From assembly GCA_016180665.1 (NCBI GenBank), contig JACPAS010000073.1:1-6974 (forward strand): a stretch of DNA of 6,974 bases. The letters are read 5' to 3'. Position numbers and translations under genes: made by a program. The stretch's first letter is position 1. Each line of letters starts with the position of its first letter. Of this stretch, positions 6,539 to 6,974 are shown piece after piece. Origin of the DNA: Microcaldota archaeon. GTDB lineage: Archaea; Micrarchaeota; Micrarchaeia; Anstonellales; Bilamarchaeaceae. The notes beneath the pieces are model-generated. The model searched no databases. It worked only from the letters and a program-made list of their open reading frames with translations, and had not been told where the DNA came from.

Positions 6539-6974
6539 ATGTTCCATATGGTTTTACCTTATTCTCAAGATTTAAACGACAAATTATTAAGATGCGGATC
6601 ATCTGCACTGGTTGAAAATAATCTAATTAAGATTACTACTTTAGAAGCAGCTTACTTCTCTGAGAAAGGAGTTATTAACTTAGAAGAAAAACAAGAGAAA
6701 GAATTAGCTAAATTGAAAAAGAAAAAAGATTTTTCTGAGAAGTTTTTGGTTTACAAACATTTTTTTGACCGTGGTTATCCTGTCCGTACGGCTTTGGATA
6801 CTGATGAATATTTGCGTGTCTATAGGAAAGGGGTTAAAGTCGGTGAGGATATCGTTTATTTGGTGAAGGATCGACTAGAAGCGGTGTTGCGAGATACTCC
6901 CTATACTATTCTTGAAGAGATGAAAGGCTTAGATTTAGTTGGGATGAAGTATGAACCAATTGAGTCATCCTATC
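6539..6974 (+). CDS. endA: tRNA-intron endonuclease EndA N-terminal part running into an IleRS-like segment; 3' partial
   Basis: An open frame of 145 codons runs off the right edge. Its ATG directly follows the stop of the PH-domain gene. Residues 1-98 look like archaeal EndA, which excises introns from precursor tRNA: a small N-terminal domain with TLEAAYFSEKGVINL (34-48), a charged Lys/Glu linker, then KFLVYKHFFDRGYPVRTAL (68-86) and LRVYRKG (92-98), where Tyr95 matches the first catalytic residue. In EndA a His should follow about ten residues later, before a YLV strand. Here VGEDIVYLV has no His, and from about 109 the sequence reads KDRLEAVL, then ILEEMKGLDLVGMKYEP, a pattern of isoleucyl-tRNA synthetase rather than EndA. 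The third catalytic residue (Lys) would lie farther on. The start and first two-thirds are secure as EndA; the nature of the junction is open (assembly join, recombination or true fusion). Confidence 0.65.
   Translation, partial: MFHMVLPYSQDLNDKLLRCGSSALVENNLIKITTLEAAYFSEKGVINLEEKQEKELAKLKKKKDFSEKFLVYKHFFDRGYPVRTALDTDEYLRVYRKGVKVGEDIVYLVKDRLEAVLRDTPYTILEEMKGLDLVGMKYEPIESSY
6833..6974 (+). other. Isoleucyl-tRNA-synthetase-like segment fused in frame to EndA
   Basis: Codons 99-145 of the last gene resemble the stretch of IleRS around the start of the editing (CP1) region. There family members read like 'y.kVk.Gde.yiLakdrLeaVl...yevleEfkGkdLvGlkYEPlf'; here it is VKVGEDIVYLVKDRLEAVL and ILEEMKGLDLVGMKYEP. 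Upstream there is no HIGH motif or IleRS N-terminal half. By hand count GC is about 41% over 6781-6960 against about 30% over 6541-6780, and Arg codons turn to CGT and CGA from about 6768. The exact junction could lie anywhere from about 6768 to 6865, because EndA and IleRS read alike there (RVYRKGVKVGE and YLV). Confidence 0.55.

Overview
This AT-rich window looks archaeal. The evidence is a carboxylate-complete archaeal-size RNase HI, an EndA-type tRNA-intron endonuclease N-terminus, a TATA element placed for leaderless transcription, and compact gene packing with GGAGG-type ribosome binding sites. The lineage (DPANN, euryarchaeal or other) cannot be fixed by eye. I see no tRNA, rRNA, CRISPR array, insertion sequence or long repeat, and no gene-free stretch over about 65 bases.

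Most of the window (1 to about 6054) is a run of six minus-strand genes. In transcription order they are: RNase HI (6045-5656), an SPPY-type DNA methyltransferase (5666-4527) overlapping the RNase H end, carbamoyl-phosphate synthase small subunit carA (4478-3408), a small arrestin-fold protein (3391-2930), a CorA-like two-helix membrane transporter lacking the GMN signature (2907-1795), and a large exported glycoside-hydrolase-like protein (1733 to beyond base 1). Gaps are -11, 48, 16, 22 and 61 bases, so at least parts are probably co-transcribed. Functionally the set is mixed: nucleic-acid maintenance (RNase H, methyltransferase), pyrimidine/arginine supply (carA), and envelope or transport (CorA-like, hydrolase).

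From 6098 rightward two plus-strand genes diverge from RNase HI: a two-helix membrane protein with a bacterial-type PH domain (6098-6538), and a directly abutting gene starting at 6539. The latter begins as the tRNA-splicing endonuclease EndA but runs in frame into sequence resembling the editing-domain region of isoleucyl-tRNA synthetase, before EndA's catalytic His and Lys. This hybrid end is the strangest thing here. It is either an assembly chimera at the edge of a contig or a real rearrangement.

The 52-base divergent intergenic region carries one near-symmetric AT-rich TATA element about 26 bases from each proposed start codon. It therefore looks like a shared bidirectional promoter making leaderless transcripts both ways.
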